Assembly (NCBI RefSeq): GCF_026011735.1
Contig: NZ_BRVN01000013.1
Location: 17,656-81,655 of the forward strand
Length of the DNA: 64,000 nucleotides
Direction of reading: 5' to 3'
Source: Dietzia sp. NCCP-2495
GTDB taxonomy: Bacteria > Actinomycetota > Actinomycetes > Mycobacteriales > Mycobacteriaceae
In this document: in pieces, positions 28,599-37,869 of the stretch
Position numbering within the stretch: position 1 is the stretch's first letter
Layout: each line of letters opens with the position of its first letter
Made by a program: the position numbers and the translations under genes
The notes under the pieces: generated by a model
What the model was told of the DNA's origin: nothing
Seen by the model: only the letters and a program-made list of their open reading frames with translations
Database searches by the model: none

Positions 28599-29281
28599 GA
28601 GAGGATCTCCACCTGGATGGCGTGGGCGTGGTCTCCATCGATCTCGACCTTGAGGCCGGCATCGGACTCGAGCTCGACGAGATGGCCACGACGAGTGGCG
28701 GTGACAGTCTTGAGCGGCTCGACTCCCGCAGCACGGAACTCGGAGATCAACTCGGTGTCGATCTGGATGTTCTCGCCGATCGCCTGGACCCGGACCTGGT
28801 GGGTGACGTCGGCCTCGAGCTCGGACAGTCGCGTATACGACTTATCGACCGGGTCCGAGGCGAAGCCGATCAGTTCGAGACCCGGGATCGGATTGCCGTA
28901 CGGCGAGGTGCGGGGGTCGTTGAGAACCTCGACGAGGCGTCGCTCGACGTCGTCACTCATCACGTGTTCCCACCGGCACGCCTCGGCGTGGACCTTCTCC
29001 AGCTCGAGGCCGATCACATCGACCAGGAGCCGCTCGGCGAGCCGGTGTTTCCGCATCACACCGACGGCGAGTTCACGGCCCGTGGGAGTGAGCTGGAGAT
29101 GACGGTCGGGCGCCACCAGGACGAGTCCGTCACGTTCCATGCGTGCAACCGTCTGGCTGACGGTCGGTCCGCTCTGCTCGAGCCGCTCGGCGATCCGCGC
29201 ACGCAGCGGAATGACGCCTTCCTCTTCCAGCTCGTAGATGGTGCGGAGGTACATCTCGGTGGTGTCCACCAGATTCGTCAC
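28595..29281 (-). CDS. ideR: iron-dependent regulator IdeR/DtxR
   Basis: A 228-aa iron-activated repressor with three parts: winged helix (~1-73), dimer and metal domain (~74-140), SH3-like domain (~150-228). All metal ligands of the DtxR family are present at the standard numbers: Met10, Cys102, Glu105 and His106 for the activating site; His79, Glu83 and His98 for the ancillary site. It should repress iron uptake and siderophore genes when Fe2+ is plentiful. The GTG at 29281 follows CGGAGG. I saw no obvious iron-box palindrome near it. Confidence 0.96.
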   Translation of the reverse strand: MTNLVDTTEMYLRTIYELEEEGVIPLRARIAERLEQSGPTVSQTVARMERDGLVLVAPDRHLQLTPTGRELAVGVMRKHRLAERLLVDVIGLELEKVHAEACRWEHVMSDDVERRLVEVLNDPRTSPYGNPIPGLELIGFASDPVDKSYTRLSELEADVTHQVRVQAIGENIQIDTELISEFRAAGVEPLKTVTATRRGHLVELESDAGLKVEIDGDHAHAIQVEILS

Positions 29282-29533
29282 GCTTCATGCCTCCGGATAG
29301 AAAGACTGTTGTGAAAGATTCCGCTGCCGCGTCCACTGCCGAGGCCGTGGACGCCGCACGCGGGCAGGGGCTGACACCTTCGAGCCTACCGTCGTGCTCC
29401 GAGTCGGGGTGGGGACCTCCCAAACCGGAACCGCACTGCCGGGCGCCGCGTAGATTCGCCAGGGAAGTGCATGTGGCTCGGACGGGGAATCCGGGCGCCG
29501 GGAACGTCCCGGCGGAAGGGGAGGACGGAGACC

Positions 29534-30766
29534 ATGGCGGCTATCCGGAACGGGGTCGATGCGTCGGTGGTGTGGAGTCCGTCGTTGCTGGAGTATCGCC
29601 ACTCCGCCGACCATCCGATGAGTCCACGCCGCCTCGACCTGACGATGTCCCTGGCGACGGAACTCGGGGTGCTCCGCGGAGTCGAGTTGATCGAGCCCGG
29701 TTCGGCGTCGGACGACGAACTGCTCCGGATTCACACCACCCGGTACATCGACGCGGTCAAGCACGCCGGGACCCTCCCTCCGGGCGAACACGAGGGGATG
29801 AGCCACGGACTGGGGACGGCGGACAACCCGACCTTCCCCGCGATGCACGAGGCGAGCGCGGCGGTCGCTGGCGGCACTCTCGCCGCGGCCAGGGCGATCG
29901 CCGACGGTGTGGCCACGAGGGCGGTGTCGGTGGCCGGCGGGATGCACCACGCGATGCCGTCGGCCGCGGCGGGATTCTGCGTGTACAACGATGCCGCGGT
30001 CGCCATCAGTTGGCTCCTCGACAACGGGTACGACCGCATCGCCTATGTGGACGTCGATGTCCATCACGGTGACGGGGTGCAGACCGCCTTCTACGAGGAT
30101 CCCCGGGTCCTCACCGTCTCGCTGCACCAGCATCCGGCGACACTGTGGCCGTCGACCGGGTGGGCGTCCGAGACCGGTGTCGGACGGGCGGAAGGGTCCG
30201 CGGTGAACCTCGCGTTCCTGCCCGCGGCGACGGACAGCCTGTGGCTGCGGGGTTTTCACGCCGTCGTCCCCGGGATCCTCCGGGCGTTCGAACCGCAGAT
30301 CATCATCCTCCAGGCCGGGTGTGACTCCCATCGTGAGGACCCGCTCGCCGACCTATCGCTGAGCGTCGACGGACACCGGCGGTCCTATCAGGACGTGATC
30401 GCACTGGCGGACGAACTCTGCGACGGGCGGCTCATCGCCATCGGGGGTGGAGGGTACGAGCTGGTCCGCGTCGTCCCTCGGTCTTGGACACATCTCATCG
30501 CGGAAGTACTCGGCACACCGGTGGACCCGTCCACGGTCATCCCGGAGTCCTGGCGACAGGTGGCCGGACGTCTCACCCTGCCCGACAGGGTCCCGGAGAC
30601 GATGGGCGACGGAGAGGTGCCGGAGTTCACGCCGTGGGAACCGGCAGGTGTGGACACGGGCAACGTATTCGACCGGTCGTTGGCACGGCTGGACCAGTCC
30701 ATCCTCGACACCAGGCGATCAGTGTTCCCCTTGCACGGGCTCGATCCCGACGATCCGCGGGACTGA
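29534..30766 (+). CDS. acuC: AcuC-type protein deacetylase (class I HDAC family)
   Basis: A 410-aa zinc deacetylase. The charge-relay pair is His138-His139 in AGGMHHAM, zinc ligands are Asp175 and His177 in DVDVHHGDG and the Asp of AGCDSH, and the glycine motif GGGGYE follows. These residues predict a working enzyme that removes acetyl groups from protein lysines; in Bacillus AcuC reactivates acetyl-CoA synthetase. ATG 29534 has GAGGACGGAG upstream. The next gene, 47 bp on, is a GNAT/acyl-CoA-ligase fusion, so writer and eraser of acetylation are adjacent. Confidence 0.92.
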   Translation: MAAIRNGVDASVVWSPSLLEYRHSADHPMSPRRLDLTMSLATELGVLRGVELIEPGSASDDELLRIHTTRYIDAVKHAGTLPPGEHEGMSHGLGTADNPTFPAMHEASAAVAGGTLAAARAIADGVATRAVSVAGGMHHAMPSAAAGFCVYNDAAVAISWLLDNGYDRIAYVDVDVHHGDGVQTAFYEDPRVLTVSLHQHPATLWPSTGWASETGVGRAEGSAVNLAFLPAATDSLWLRGFHAVVPGILRAFEPQIIILQAGCDSHREDPLADLSLSVDGHRRSYQDVIALADELCDGRLIAIGGGGYELVRVVPRSWTHLIAEVLGTPVDPSTVIPESWRQVAGRLTLPDRVPETMGDGEVPEFTPWEPAGVDTGNVFDRSLARLDQSILDTRRSVFPLHGLDPDDPRD

Positions 30767-30813
30767 CCCACACCTGGAATCCGACCGACGACCACCGCCC
30801 CAGGAGGATCCCC

Positions 30814-33663
30814 ATGGCGAACTCTGACGAGACCCCGACCGGTGACCCCGTGGCCGACCGCACCTCGGCCGGTGACACGGCGGCCGGTGAGGCGGTGGCC
30901 GGTAAGGCGGTGGCCGGTGAGGCGGCGGCCGGTACCTCGACGACGGGCGAGGCGGGTCCCGGCACGTCGGACATACCTGCTGTGGACCCACCCGAGCACG
31001 CCTCGACTGACACCTCCCTGGACACTTACCCACCCGGCTATCCGCATGAATGGGCAGCTGATGTGCTCGGATCCGACGGTCGGGCGGTGCGGATCCGACC
31101 GATCGTCCCAGAGGACGCCCCGAAGATCGCACGGTTCCACACGAGTCTGTCCGAGCGGACGCGGTATCTCCGTTACTTCGGGTCCCGGGACGTGCTGTCG
31201 GACCGCGAGCTCGAGCGGATGACCAACGTCGATTACCGCGACCGGATGGCGTTCGTCGCCGAACTCGGCGCGGAGGTCATCGGTATGGCGATCTACGAGC
31301 GTCTACCTGATTCGACCTTCGCGGAAGTGGCGTTCACCATTTCCGATCATCACCAGGGCCGTGGACTCGGCTCTATCTTCCTCGAGCACCTAGCGGGTGC
31401 GGCGGCCGAATGCGGAATCGACCACTTCGAGGCGGAGGTGCTCTCGGAGAACCGATCGATGATCCAGGTCTTCCGGCGGGCGGGGTACGAGATCTCCCGG
31501 TCCTTCGACGGGTCCACCCTGCATCTCGAGTTCGCTATCGACCCGACCGAGGCGCTCACGAACGTCCGCAACTCGCGAGAGGCCGCCGCCGAGTCCCGCA
31601 GCGTCGCGCGTGTACTCACGCCTGGCTCCGTGGCCGTGATCGGTGCCTCCGACCAGGTGGGCAAGATCGGACACACGGTCCTGCGCAATCTCATCGGGAA
31701 CGGCTTCTCCGGCCCGGTGTACCCGGTCAACTCCGATGCCCAATCGGTTCAGTCCGTGCGGGCGTACGCGAGCGTCCGCGACATTCCTGATCCGGTCGAT
31801 CTCGCCGTGGTGGCTGTACCGGCCGCGTCCATGTCGGAAGTTCTGGATGACTGCCTGTCGAAGGGCGTGTCCACCCTGGTGGTGATCTCGGCGGGGTTCT
31901 CCGACATGGGGAGCGCGGGCGTCGTCTCCGAGCGACGCCTTGTGAGCGAGGCACGGGCCCACGGGATGCGCGTGGTGGGCCCCAATGCCCTGGGCGTGAT
32001 CAACACCTCGGCTGACGTGCAGCTCAACGCGACCCTGGCTGAGCACGTCCCGGGTGCCGGTCGGGTCGGGTTCTTCTGCCAGTCCGGCGCACTGGGCATC
32101 ACGATTCTCGCGGCGGCCGCCCGTCGTGGGCTCGGGCTGTCGACCTTTGTCTCCGCCGGCAACCGTGCCGACCTGTCGGGTAACGACCTACTGCAGTACT
32201 GGGACACCGACTCCGCCACCGAGGTCGTCCTGCTCTATCTCGAGAGCTTCGGTAACGCGCGGAAGTTCTCCCGGATCGCACGACGCGTGGCGCGGAACAA
32301 ACCCGTCATCGTGGTGCGGCGCGCTGCAGATGACCTGGAATCGGGGGTCCAGGGTCTCACCGCATCCGCGATCCGCGGATTGTTCCGCGACTCGGGTCTG
32401 ATCCAGGTCGACTCCATCACCGACCTCTTCGACACCGCCACGTTCCTCGCGTACCAGCCCCTTCCCGCCGGCAGCCGACTCGGCATCGTCGGCAACTCCT
32501 CGGCGGTCGCCCGACTCGGTGGAGATTCCGCTCGTCTGCAGGGGTTCACCGTCACGCGGTCGGTCGACCTGGGCGCCAGCGCGGGACCGGATGATTTCCG
32601 GTCGGCGATCGCCGAAGTGCTCGCCCTCGATGAGGTCGATTCCGTCCTCACGGTGTTCGTCCCACCGGTCGCGACCGAACCCGGCGGCTACGCCGAGGCG
32701 ATCCGGGCGGCGGCGGACGGGATGGACAAGCCCGTCGTCAGTACCTTCCTCGCCGGGGAGGGGCTGCCGGAAGGACTCACGGTCACCGACGACTCCGGTG
32801 TGGCCTCCCGCGGATCGATCCCGTCATACCCCTATCCCGAACGAGCGGTGTCCGCGCTGGTGCGCGCCCGACGGTATGCGGAGTGGCTCGACCGGCCGGC
32901 GCAGGAACCCGCGGAGTTCGACGACATCGATCGCGCCCGTGCGCGAGAACTGGTCGACTCGCTGTGCCACGCCAACGCTGGCGTCCCCGCGTTTGACCTG
33001 ACCCAGGGCCAGGTGCGTGCGCTGCTCGAATGCTACAGAATCGACATCGTCGACTACCGGGTCGTGGCCGACGTCGACCAGGCGGTGATGGCGGCCGACG
33101 AAATGGGGTACCCGGTCGCGGTCAAGGCCATGAGCGAACGGTGGCGTACCCGCAGCGACCAGTCCGGTGTCCGTCTCGACCTCGAAGACGCCGCCGCCGT
33201 CCGACACGCCTTCGACTTCCTCAAGTCGACTACAGGCTCGGGGTCACTACATGTGCAGAAGATGGCCACCAAGGGTGTCGCGGTGACGATCCGCGTCGCT
33301 GATCACCCGATCTTCGGCTCCCTGATCTCCTTCGGGCTTTCCGGACTCCTGTCAGACCTCCTCGCCGATCGTGCGTTCAGCACGCTGCCGATCTCACCGA
33401 GCGACGCCGCCACACTGTTGGACCGGCCCCGCGCCGCACCGATTCTCGCTGGATACGCGGGGGACACCCCGGTCGACAGGGAGGCGCTGATCGAGCTGAT
33501 GGCGCGTGTGTCCTGTCTCGCCGAGGACGTACCGGAGATGCGCAGGCTCGCGCTGGATCCCGGGCTCGCCGCACCCGACGGGGTGGCCGTGCTCTATGCG
33601 AGCGTCACGCTCGGTACGACGCCGCAGTTCAGCATCGACGAAGGCCCTCGCCGACTCCGCTGA
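30814..33663 (+). CDS. GNAT acetyltransferase fused to ADP-forming acyl-CoA synthetase-like domains (Pat-like)
   Basis: A 949-aa multidomain protein. After a Gly/Ala/Glu low-complexity leader (~20-55) come a GNAT domain (~85-235, with EVAFTISDHHQGRGLGSIFL as acetyl-CoA site), a CoA-binding Rossmann domain (~250-345, VAVIGASDQVGKIG), succinyl-CoA-ligase-like domains (~350-620, RVGFFCQSGALG) and an ATP-grasp-like region (~700-940). The same set occurs in protein lysine acetyltransferases such as PatZ and Streptomyces PatA, there in a different order. ATG 30814 follows AGGAGG at ideal spacing. It probably acetylates metabolic enzymes in opposition to AcuC next door. Confidence 0.9.
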   Translation: MANSDETPTGDPVADRTSAGDTAAGEAVAGKAVAGEAAAGTSTTGEAGPGTSDIPAVDPPEHASTDTSLDTYPPGYPHEWAADVLGSDGRAVRIRPIVPEDAPKIARFHTSLSERTRYLRYFGSRDVLSDRELERMTNVDYRDRMAFVAELGAEVIGMAIYERLPDSTFAEVAFTISDHHQGRGLGSIFLEHLAGAAAECGIDHFEAEVLSENRSMIQVFRRAGYEISRSFDGSTLHLEFAIDPTEALTNVRNSREAAAESRSVARVLTPGSVAVIGASDQVGKIGHTVLRNLIGNGFSGPVYPVNSDAQSVQSVRAYASVRDIPDPVDLAVVAVPAASMSEVLDDCLSKGVSTLVVISAGFSDMGSAGVVSERRLVSEARAHGMRVVGPNALGVINTSADVQLNATLAEHVPGAGRVGFFCQSGALGITILAAAARRGLGLSTFVSAGNRADLSGNDLLQYWDTDSATEVVLLYLESFGNARKFSRIARRVARNKPVIVVRRAADDLESGVQGLTASAIRGLFRDSGLIQVDSITDLFDTATFLAYQPLPAGSRLGIVGNSSAVARLGGDSARLQGFTVTRSVDLGASAGPDDFRSAIAEVLALDEVDSVLTVFVPPVATEPGGYAEAIRAAADGMDKPVVSTFLAGEGLPEGLTVTDDSGVASRGSIPSYPYPERAVSALVRARRYAEWLDRPAQEPAEFDDIDRARARELVDSLCHANAGVPAFDLTQGQVRALLECYRIDIVDYRVVADVDQAVMAADEMGYPVAVKAMSERWRTRSDQSGVRLDLEDAAAVRHAFDFLKSTTGSGSLHVQKMATKGVAVTIRVADHPIFGSLISFGLSGLLSDLLADRAFSTLPISPSDAATLLDRPRAAPILAGYAGDTPVDREALIELMARVSCLAEDVPEMRRLALDPGLAAPDGVAVLYASVTLGTTPQFSIDEGPRRLR
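30886..30950. repeat. 15-bp degenerate tandem repeat in the Pat-like leader
   Basis: About four copies of a 15-bp unit related to GGCCGGTGAGGCGGT encode AGEAV/AGKAV/AGEAA pentapeptides in the disordered leader of the GNAT fusion protein. The frame is kept in every copy, so length change would only alter the linker. Confidence 0.7.
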
Positions 33664-33676
33664 GCGCCCCCGACGA

Positions 33677-33712
33677 CTCGACCCCGCCTCGTGTGTACGA
33701 GACGGGGTCGAG
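33677..33712. terminator. bidirectional hairpin terminator (Pat-like / sigB)
   Basis: CTCGACCCCGCCTCGT (33677-33692) pairs with ACGAGACGGGGTCGAG (33697-33712), with a single opposed C/A and a 4-base loop. It lies between the convergent GNAT-fusion and sigB genes and can end both. Confidence 0.85.
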
Positions 33713-33778
33713 TGCTACCCGGAGCGTCAGGGGGATGGCGTGTAGGGAACTGCGCGCCAGCGTTCCGGCGGGCCGGGG

Positions 33779-34747
33779 TCAGCCGGCGTAGGAGCGGAGC
33801 TTGTCCGCCCGCTGGCCCTCACGGAGCTTGGCCATGACCTCACGCTCGATCTGGCGGACGCGCTCGCGGGAGAGCCCGAAGCGCTTCCCGATCTGGTCCA
33901 AGGTCCGCGGCTGGCCGTCGTTGAGGCCGAACCGCAGGGTGATGACCTGCTGCTCACGCTCCTCGAGTGTCGACAGCACGGCACGCACGTCGGAATGCAT
34001 GACGCTCGTGACGACCGTGTTCTCGGCGCTGATCGCCTCGGCGTCCTCGATGAAGTCGCCGAGCGGTGCCTCCTCGTCGGCGCCGACGGGCATGTCCAGG
34101 CTCACCGGGTCACGGGAGTGATCGAGGAGTTCCTCGATCTTGTGTGCCGGGATGCCGGACTCCTCGGCAAGCTCCTCCAGAGTGGACTCACGCCCGAGCT
34201 GCTGGTGCAGCTCACGCTTGATGCGCGCGAGCTTGTTGACCTGCTCGACCAGGTGCACCGGGAGACGAATGGTGCGGGACTGATCGGCCATTCCACGCGT
34301 GATGGCCTGACGGATCCACCACGTGGCGTAGGTCGAGAACTTGAAGCCCTTCGCGTAGTCGAACTTCTCCATGGCGCGGATCAGACCCAGGTTGCCCTCC
34401 TGGATCAGGTCCAGAAGCGGCATACCGCGACCGGTGTAACGCTTGGCCAGGGAGACGACCAGACGCAGGTTCGCCTCGAGGAGATGGGCGCGGGCCGCCT
34501 CGCCCTCCCGGACGATGGTCGCCAGATCGGCCTTACGAACCGGGCTCATGCGCTTCTTGGTCTCGAGAAGATGCTTGGCGTACAGCCCGGCCTCGATGCG
34601 CTTCGACAGCTCCACCTCGTCCTCTGCCTTGAGCAGAGCGGTCTTGCCGATCCCGTTCAGGTAGACGCGGACGAGGTCGGCGCTGGGGCTCTGGCCTTCC
34701 GAATCCGCCCCCGTCCGAAGATCCGATCGGGTGGTGGCTGACGTCAT
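33779..34747 (-). CDS. sigB: RNA polymerase sigma factor SigB
   Basis: A 322-aa group-2 sigma factor. It has region 1.2 ([16 protein letters not shown]), region 2 with [16 protein letters not shown] and the -10-reading helix [16 protein letters not shown], region 3 ([15 protein letters not shown]) and region 4 ([20 protein letters not shown] then [17 protein letters not shown]). It lacks the Lys-rich extension of SigA. ATG 34747 has a strong site, AGGAGGAGAC. The upstream region has an ECF-type promoter (34843-34868), as for mycobacterial sigB, which is switched on by SigE/SigH under stress. Confidence 0.95.
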   Translation of the reverse strand: MTSATTRSDLRTGADSEGQSPSADLVRVYLNGIGKTALLKAEDEVELSKRIEAGLYAKHLLETKKRMSPVRKADLATIVREGEAARAHLLEANLRLVVSLAKRYTGRGMPLLDLIQEGNLGLIRAMEKFDYAKGFKFSTYATWWIRQAITRGMADQSRTIRLPVHLVEQVNKLARIKRELHQQLGRESTLEELAEESGIPAHKIEELLDHSRDPVSLDMPVGADEEAPLGDFIEDAEAISAENTVVTSVMHSDVRAVLSTLEEREQQVITLRFGLNDGQPRTLDQIGKRFGLSRERVRQIEREVMAKLREGQRADKLRSYAG

Positions 34748-34842
34748 GTCTCCTCCTCCTGCCGCGCCCTGTGACGGGGCTGGCGTTCGGTCGCTGGTGG
34801 ACGGATCAGGCTCGTGTCCGGATTCCGGTCACGTACACCTAC

Positions 34843-34868
34843 AACGGAGGGGGTGCCCGGAATGTTCC
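34843..34868 (-). promoter_or_regulatory. ECF-sigma-type promoter of sigB
   Basis: On the minus strand GGAAC (34868-34864) and CGTT (34846-34843) are separated by exactly 17 bases, the SigE/SigH-type consensus. Transcription would start near 34836, about 90 nt before the sigB ATG. M. tuberculosis sigB is driven from the same kind of promoter, which supports the call. Confidence 0.65.
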
Positions 34869-34910
34869 CGGGAGAATGATTTCGGTCACGGCGTGTGACG
34901 AAATGGTCCG

Positions 34911-35348
34911 TCAGCGACTGCCGGGCGTCTCGACGAGCACTGTGAACGGACCGTCGTTGACCGAGTGGACCTGCATCATCGCGCCGAACGAGCCGGTCGA
35001 CACCTCGAGCCCACGGTCGCGGAGGCCTGTCACCACCGCCTCGACCAGCGGCTCGGCGATCTCGCCCTTCGCCGCCCTCACCCACGACGGGCGCCTGCCC
35101 TTGGCCGTGGATCCCATCAGGGTGAACTGACTCACCACGAGGACCGGAGCTCCGACCTCCGCGGCGCTCCGTTCGTCCCGCAGGATTCGTAGATCGGAGA
35201 TTTTGCGGACCATCGTGGCGACGTCGGCGTCGTCGTCGTCGACCGAGACCCCCACCAGCACCAACAGTCCGGGGCCGGAGAGGGCTCCCACCACCTCGCC
35301 CCCGACGGTGACCGACGCCTCGGTGACGCGCGAGATCACCGCCTTCAC
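34911..35348 (-). CDS. dtd: D-aminoacyl-tRNA deacylase
   Basis: A 145-aa DTD-fold hydrolase that removes D-amino acids (and glycine) from mischarged tRNAs. Both family motifs are present: SQFTLMG (~78-84) and NDGPFT (~130-135), the latter carrying the Gly-Pro dipeptide of the active-site pocket. Length is the usual ~145 aa. The GTG at 35348 overlaps the stop of the methyltransferase gene by 4 bp, so it is coupled to that gene. sigB is 163 bp downstream and has its own promoter. Confidence 0.94.
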   Translation of the reverse strand: MKAVISRVTEASVTVGGEVVGALSGPGLLVLVGVSVDDDDADVATMVRKISDLRILRDERSAAEVGAPVLVVSQFTLMGSTAKGRRPSWVRAAKGEIAEPLVEAVVTGLRDRGLEVSTGSFGAMMQVHSVNDGPFTVLVETPGSR

Positions 35349-37024
35349 GTCCCACGCTCCTCGTCTGAGGGCGGCAGGTCGGATTCGTCGGACTGCCGCG
35401 GCGCGACCTCGTCGGACTGCCGCGGCGCGGCCCTGTCGGACGCCGACAGTGCGGCCGCGCCGGGCGGTACCAGGCCCGGCACCCCCACGGGCACCAGGAC
35501 ACCGTGCAGGAACAGGTCGGCCACCACCCGACGGACAGGCCCGGAAAGCTCGTCGGGATCGGCGCCAGTCGCGGCCGCGGCGAGGATCACCAGGTCCTCC
35601 AGCGGCAACGCCCCGGTCCGCGCACCGCGCAACACCGTCGCGGTGAACCTATCGATCTCGTGCCGCCACCGCGCGCCGGTGACGCGCTCGACCACGACTG
35701 TCTCGCTCTCCGACGGACCGCCCTCGGCGTCGGTCGGGGCGAGGGGCGTCGGGGCGAGGGACTCGGACACGTGCAGACGGACGTCGGGGGACAGGGTGAA
35801 CACGGTCGAATTCAGGGCGACGTCCTCGCCACCGAGTCGCTCGGCGGTCTCCCGCAGCCAGGCCGTGCGCCCGAAGTAGGCCTCCGCCTCGTCCCCGAGC
35901 CCCGCATCGAAAGGGTGGGAGAGATCCTCACACAACACCGATGACGGACCGTCGACCCTGCGCAGATAGACGTAACCGAACCCGATACCCGCGACATCGT
36001 TGTCGCGGAAATGGTCGAGCCAGCGGTCCGCGGCACGCCACATGGACTCGTCCCGCGGGTCCATCCCCTCGTCGGTCAGCCACGTCCAGACGTACAGGCC
36101 GGGATCCGAGGTGTCCCTGCGGAGAATCCACGCATCCACGCCCTCGGCCGGGATCCACGAGGCGACGTGCGTCCGCCAGTCGACCTCCTCGCGCTCGACC
36201 CAGGACGCGAGCATCACCGCGGTCCCGCCATCAGCGAGGAACTCGGGCGCCTCCGAGACGACCGTCCGGCTGGCTCCGTCCAATGACAGACCCGACTCCC
36301 GGTAGGAGTGCCCCGTCTCCGGCGGGCCCACCACGAACGGCGGATTGGCCACGATCCGGTCGAACCGGCGGCCGGAGACCGGCTCGAACCACGGCCCCCG
36401 GAGTAGCTCCCCGGACAGCGAGTTGATCGCCAGTGTCGCCTCCGCCAATTCGAGACAGCGCGGCGTGATGTCGGTCCCCGTCCCCGCGGCCCCGGAGTCG
36501 AGCGCATGGACCAGCTGCACGCCGCTACCGGTGCCGAGATCGAGGACCGACCCGACCGGCGACGAGGGGGTGATCCGGAGCAGCGACAGGGTCGCCTGGC
36601 CGACCCCGAGGACGTGGTCGGGACGTGTGACGGTGTGCACCATCGACCCGTCGACGTCCGAGAAGATCCAGCGGGTCCCGTGACCGAGGTCGACCGGCCG
36701 GAGATCGACGAGCGCCCGCACCGCGTCGGCAGCGCATTCCCACAGTCCGGCGCGCACGCCGTCGCTCACGGCCACGTCCGTCAGGAGCGCCTCGACCTCG
36801 GACCGGGGGAGAGCGTCGCCCAGGACGAAGAGCCGGAGAAGGGCACCGGTAGCGCCGGCCCCGCGTGCGCTCCGCCGGACGAACGCCGCGTCCGAGCGGC
36901 CCAGAGCGTCGACCGCGTCCGAACCGAGCGCGTCCTCGAGCCCCGGAACCGTGTAACCGTGCCGGCGGAACGCCTTGGCCAGGGCGGGGGACAGGCCCGT
37001 CAGGGAGGGGGTGGTACCGGTCAC
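35345..37024 (-). CDS. class I SAM methyltransferase with long N-terminal domain
   Basis: A 559-aa protein. Residues ~1-140 form a helical N-terminal domain found in actinobacterial relatives (DUF7059-type), followed by a HemK-like methyltransferase core: [18 protein letters not shown] as SAM motif I and [11 protein letters not shown] as the N-P-P-F motif IV, which targets an amide or ring nitrogen. A further ~220 residues of unclear role end in a repetitive acidic tail with two RQSDE units. GTG 37024 overlaps the DUF3099 stop (GTGA). Substrate unknown; NPPF suggests protein Gln, rRNA or tRNA base. Confidence 0.83.
   Translation of the reverse strand: MTGTTPSLTGLSPALAKAFRRHGYTVPGLEDALGSDAVDALGRSDAAFVRRSARGAGATGALLRLFVLGDALPRSEVEALLTDVAVSDGVRAGLWECAADAVRALVDLRPVDLGHGTRWIFSDVDGSMVHTVTRPDHVLGVGQATLSLLRITPSSPVGSVLDLGTGSGVQLVHALDSGAAGTGTDITPRCLELAEATLAINSLSGELLRGPWFEPVSGRRFDRIVANPPFVVGPPETGHSYRESGLSLDGASRTVVSEAPEFLADGGTAVMLASWVEREEVDWRTHVASWIPAEGVDAWILRRDTSDPGLYVWTWLTDEGMDPRDESMWRAADRWLDHFRDNDVAGIGFGYVYLRRVDGPSSVLCEDLSHPFDAGLGDEAEAYFGRTAWLRETAERLGGEDVALNSTVFTLSPDVRLHVSESLAPTPLAPTDAEGGPSESETVVVERVTGARWRHEIDRFTATVLRGARTGALPLEDLVILAAAATGADPDELSGPVRRVVADLFLHGVLVPVGVPGLVPPGAAALSASDRAAPRQSDEVAPRQSDESDLPPSDEERGT
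35385..35429. repeat. 21-bp in-frame direct repeat, period 24
   Basis: Two identical 21-bp copies (35385-35405 and 35409-35429), each with core GGACTGCCGCGGCGCG, encode the APRQSDE repeats in the tail of the methyltransferase. The frame is preserved. Confidence 0.8.
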
Positions 37025-37551
37025 TGTGTCGTGTCGCTCTCGTCGGTGGTGGTGGTGGCGGGCTCGTCGGCGGGGTCCGTGGTGGCGCGGGGACCGGTCT
37101 CCCGACCGGTCTCGTCTCCGCCCGTGCCCGTGCCCGCGCCTTCGCCTTCGCGCTCGCCGCGACGCTCCTGTGCCGCGTGCTCAGAGGACGTCGGACCGCC
37201 GGTGAGACCGGCCGGCAACCGGACCTGGGTCGGGGTGCCGAGCCTGCCGGCGGTGTACGCCCTCGCCTGGGACTTGGGCAGCGGCGGTCTGTCGTTGGCG
37301 CCGATCACCGCGATCCAGGGGATGGGGATGGACCCGCCCACGATCGCCAACGCGATCCACGGGTTGTTCCAGATCGCGAGGGACCCGGCGGCCAGCAGGA
37401 GTGCCGGGATGCGGATGCTCATCAGCAGGAAGTACCGCTTCTTACGAGCGGCGAGTTCGTCCCGGTAGGACTCGCGTGCCCCGGTGATGACGACGGGACG
37501 GGAGGTGTCGTCCCGATCGTCGGACCGGTGTCGCCGGAACTCGGGTGCCAT
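37021..37551 (-). CDS. DUF3099 family membrane protein
   Basis: A 176-aa protein with the family start VITGARESYRDELAARKKRYF and two membrane helices (~44-62 and ~67-84, the latter IALAIVGGSIPIPWIAVIG), then a long charged and Thr/Asp-rich tail (TTDPADEPATTTTDESD) that is likely disordered in the cytoplasm. ATG 37551 gives the standard start; the longer frame overlaps the divergent DUF3039 region. It is first of a coupled set DUF3099-methyltransferase-dtd. Function unknown. Confidence 0.85.
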   Translation of the reverse strand: MAPEFRRHRSDDRDDTSRPVVITGARESYRDELAARKKRYFLLMSIRIPALLLAAGSLAIWNNPWIALAIVGGSIPIPWIAVIGANDRPPLPKSQARAYTAGRLGTPTQVRLPAGLTGGPTSSEHAAQERRGEREGEGAGTGTGGDETGRETGPRATTDPADEPATTTTDESDTTQ

Positions 37552-37623
37552 GGATCCCAAACTACTCCGGCCCCGGCGCTGGAGCGTTGGCGCGGTGACA
37601 GTCGGGTGCGGCATCATGAGGGG

Positions 37624-37869
37624 GTGAGCACCACCCGGACAAAGACACTCGAGCGTCCCGAGGTCACTACGACCGAGGAGACGGAGGACGACGCCCCGAA
37701 GTTCTTCCACTACGTGGACAAGAGCAAGATCGCCGAGAGCGCGGTCATGGGCACCTATGTGATCGCCCTGTGCGGTGAGGTCTTCCCGGTCACCCGTTCG
37801 GCGAAGCCCGGATCACCGGTCTGCCCTGAGTGCAAGCGCGTCTACGAGTCGCTGAAGCCTGGTGAGTAG
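37624..37869 (+). CDS. DUF3039 family zinc-ribbon-like protein
   Basis: An 81-aa protein with an acidic N-terminus, the conserved KFFHYVDKSKIAESAVMGT segment, VIALCGEVFPVTR and the Cys pair SPVCPECKRVYESL. Three Cys and a His can form a small metal site. Function unknown; it is common in actinobacteria and is usually followed by the helicase found here. The GTG at 37624 is divergent from DUF3099 with a 72-bp gap. Its last 8 bp overlap the helicase start. Confidence 0.88.
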   Translation: MSTTRTKTLERPEVTTTEETEDDAPKFFHYVDKSKIAESAVMGTYVIALCGEVFPVTRSAKPGSPVCPECKRVYESLKPGE

